Origin: Fidelibacterota bacterium
Lineage (GTDB): Bacteria > Fidelibacterota > Marinisomatia > Marinisomatales > TCS55
NCBI GenBank assembly: GCA_014239435.1
Contig: JAAZYX010000033.1
Span: 212,871-276,870 of the forward strand
DNA length: 64,000 nucleotides
Direction: 5' to 3'
Each line of letters opens with the position of its first letter. Positions within the stretch are counted from its first letter, which is position 1. Under the pieces are notes generated by a model, which saw nothing but the letters and a program-made list of their open reading frames with translations, made no database searches and was not told the origin of the DNA. Below, piece after piece: positions 62,075 to 64,000 of the stretch. Made by a program: the position numbers and the translations under genes.

Positions 62075-64000
62075 TCAGTTTTGGGTTTCGGTTTTCCATC
62101 GATTTCTCATCAATAGATTCGGATTTTGTCCAGACAAACCTACTGCCTCATAGGCGGAGGAGTTTATTTTCTGCTGCCAGTCATAATATTTCGGTTTTTT
62201 CCACGAACGATTAGGATGTACTGCATTAGTCAAAAGAATAACAATCATCTCCTGTTCCGGATCAATCCACAATGATGTTCCCGTAAATCCTGTATGGCCG
62301 AAGCTTGAATCACTTAAAAACACTCCTCCACTGGAAGAATCAGAAGGACTGTCCCATCCTAAGCATCTCGAGCTTCCCTGTACTATTTCTGCCTTTGATG
62401 TGAATTTCTCTATGGTTTGTTTTCGGAAGATTCGTTTCCATCCATACAAACCGCCATTCAATAACATTTGTGAAAAAGTTGCCAAATCCCGCGCAGTGCT
62501 GAAGAGTCCGGCGTGCCCGCTTACTCCGCCGAAATAACGCGCATTTTCATCGTGTACCACACCATGTACTGCTTGACCATTTTCATCTACCTCTGTCGGA
62601 AGGATGCGGTGAAATTTTGTCTGCTGAGGGTTAAATCCTGTTTCTTTCATTCCCAAGGGTTCAAAAATTTCTGCCAAAATATAATTGTCCAAAGGTGTCC
62701 CCGAGGATTGTTCAATGATTTTCCCCAAAATCATAAATCCTATATCCGAATATATCGTTTGTTTCACCGGGCTTATTTCAACCTCCGTAGCGATGACATC
62801 ATCCCAATCAGCCTTCTGTTTATAAAATTGTTTGAAAGGCGGAAGGCCGGACGTGTGGCTCAATAAATGGCGAATGGTAGTCGTCTTTTTACCGGGACCA
62901 TAAAAATTATTCAGAGAGTTTATAACTAGACCATCCAATTTTAATTTTCGCTGGTCCATTAATTTCATAATCCCGGACGTTGTTGCAATTACTTTAGTCA
63001 AGGATGCTACATCGTAAATATCCGATGGCTGGACAGGCTTTTTCTTATCATAGGTGTGAAAGCCAAACGCTTCGTGAATGAATATCTTACCGTTTTTTGC
63101 CGCAAGCAAAACACCGCCCGGCCATGCAGAATCCGATACAGCATCATTCATTAAACTCCTCAGAATAGATACATCAGCACCAATCTCATAAGGCATAACG
63201 CGCTTCAGCAATGTTCCCGGTTTTCCATTAGTTTTCGCAATTTGTCTTTTTGATTTCTCAGTTTGAATTCCAAATCCATAATCAGCCACTCCCGGAATTG
63301 TAATCGGCAAGGTTCCGCTAATTGGATTCTTCCCAAGGAGGGCTTTGGCGCACGCTTCTTGAAGTACAGAATTTCCTTTATACGCGCAAAGGTAAACCGG
63401 AACTTCCGGAAAATCCTGGATGAGGTACGGATTTCCAAAGCTGACCAAAACAAGATTAGTGACCTTATCAGCCAAATTTCTTACAAAATCAGCTTCCGGA
63501 TCCGGTAAGCCGATTCGATCTTTGTGCGCTTTGGGACTGGCAAATGCATTCACAATTACCGTTTGTACTGGGTTAATCTGATTGAGTACCGATCGTAGAT
63601 AATCAGCGCTATCCGATTCGTCAATTTGAAATTGAATAATTTTTTTGCCGCTTTTGCGAATCAGTTTGGACATTAAACTTTCAGAGTGATTATTTGGAGA
63701 ATCATATAGATCTATCACCACCCAACTTTCATCAGAGTTTGCTTCAAGCGGAATGACATTTCCTGCATTTTTGACAAGCGTTAATGATTTTTCGGCAATC
63801 AGAGCAGCTGTTTTTTTGTTTTTAGCCAATCCAAGATTTTGTTGAGCATTTTCCAAATTAATGAAGCGGTTTTGTTGCAGCCCGATTTTTTCTTTCATTT
63901 TCAGCATTTTCAGCGCGGATTCATTGATTTTTGATTCGAGGATGATGCCGTCCTGAACTGCCTTTTCCACCACATCAATTGCTTTTGTTACATTTTGCGC
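62075..64000 (-). CDS. NagZ-type GH3 glycosidase fused to a beta-lactamase-fold domain (N-terminus outside window)
   Basis: The reading frame is open to the right edge, so the N-terminal GH3 catalytic barrel is missing here; only the GH3 C-terminal alpha/beta domain is visible (about residues 40-240 counted from a GTG at 63973: ALIAEKSLTLVKNAGNVIPL, LLGKNPISGTLPITIPG). The rest (about 265-620) is a serine beta-lactamase or esterase fold with S324-L-T-K327, YSDIGF in the place of YxN, and HTGFTG in the place of KTG. This GH3/class C fusion is known in Bacteroidetes and acts on GlcNAc-MurNAc fragments; the second domain may be a peptidase or esterase. The tail ends KTETQN. Confidence 0.9.
   Translation of the reverse strand, partial: AQNVTKAIDVVEKAVQDGIILESKINESALKMLKMKEKIGLQQNRFINLENAQQNLGLAKNKKTAALIAEKSLTLVKNAGNVIPLEANSDESWVVIDLYDSPNNHSESLMSKLIRKSGKKIIQFQIDESDSADYLRSVLNQINPVQTVIVNAFASPKAHKDRIGLPDPEADFVRNLADKVTNLVLVSFGNPYLIQDFPEVPVYLCAYKGNSVLQEACAKALLGKNPISGTLPITIPGVADYGFGIQTEKSKRQIAKTNGKPGTLLKRVMPYEIGADVSILRSLMNDAVSDSAWPGGVLLAAKNGKIFIHEAFGFHTYDKKKPVQPSDIYDVASLTKVIATTSGIMKLMDQRKLKLDGLVINSLNNFYGPGKKTTTIRHLLSHTSGLPPFKQFYKQKADWDDVIATEVEISPVKQTIYSDIGFMILGKIIEQSSGTPLDNYILAEIFEPLGMKETGFNPQQTKFHRILPTEVDENGQAVHGVVHDENARYFGGVSGHAGLFSTARDLATFSQMLLNGGLYGWKRIFRKQTIEKFTSKAEIVQGSSRCLGWDSPSDSSSGGVFLSDSSFGHTGFTGTSLWIDPEQEMIVILLTNAVHPNRSWKKPKYYDWQQKINSSAYEAVGLSGQNPNLLMRNRWKTETQN

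Overview
The window is bacterial chromosome of moderate GC from a Gram-negative member of the Fibrobacteres-Chlorobi-Bacteroidetes (FCB) superphylum. The best guess is Marinimicrobia (SAR406) or a close relative; this is an inference from gene content, not a taxonomic test. The signs are seven large exported proteins ending in type IX secretion (T9SS)-like C-terminal domains, most with a PNPFNP-type motif, a PorV/PorQ-family barrel, TonB-dependent receptors with carboxypeptidase-like N-terminal domains, a Gld-type ABC transporter, and a KDO-pathway isomerase that implies lipopolysaccharide. No phage, insertion sequence or CRISPR array is visible.

Layout. Positions 1-9843 hold a minus-strand run of closely packed housekeeping genes: NlpC/P60 hydrolase, HNH nuclease, trpS, scpA, scpB, rluB, cmk, rpsA, a CdaR/YbbR-like protein, tsaD and a truncated von Willebrand A protein. 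Positions 9844-15371 are a probable vitamin B12 locus: a cobalamin riboswitch controls a BtuB-like receptor, and an opposing gene set encodes a YhaM-like nuclease, an ECF-type membrane component and a barrel protein without a plug. Positions 15440-19957 carry an acetyltransferase, a Fur regulator, a UvrD/PcrA helicase, MltG and a DUF3098 protein. A tRNA-Asp at 20271 is preceded by tandem chimeric copies of its own 5' half.

Positions 20379-40039 are accessory: exported beta-propeller/FISUMP and beta-helix proteins, a GIY-YIG-like protein, a YiiX-like hydrolase, a BASS transporter, three adjacent exported peptidase-like genes (M20D, DUF885 and a probable unannotated M14-type enzyme), and a GldA/GldF/GldG/DUF4340 ABC operon. 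Positions 40092-43073 hold envelope genes (KdsD, PAP2, a GlmU-like protein).

Positions 43205-64000 are dominated by cell-wall and surface functions. lysA, a GH18 protein and a NamZ-type exo-muramidase overlap in one operon. A TonB receptor, a 1129-residue exported protein and a PorV-like barrel form another. At the right end an exported peptidoglycan amidase, a NagB/PIG-L fusion, a DUF1460 amidase and a GH3/beta-lactamase-fold fusion lie together. With NamZ they resemble a distributed peptidoglycan-salvage set in which chains are opened outside the cell and amino sugars enter glycolysis through NagB. Both window ends cut through genes.
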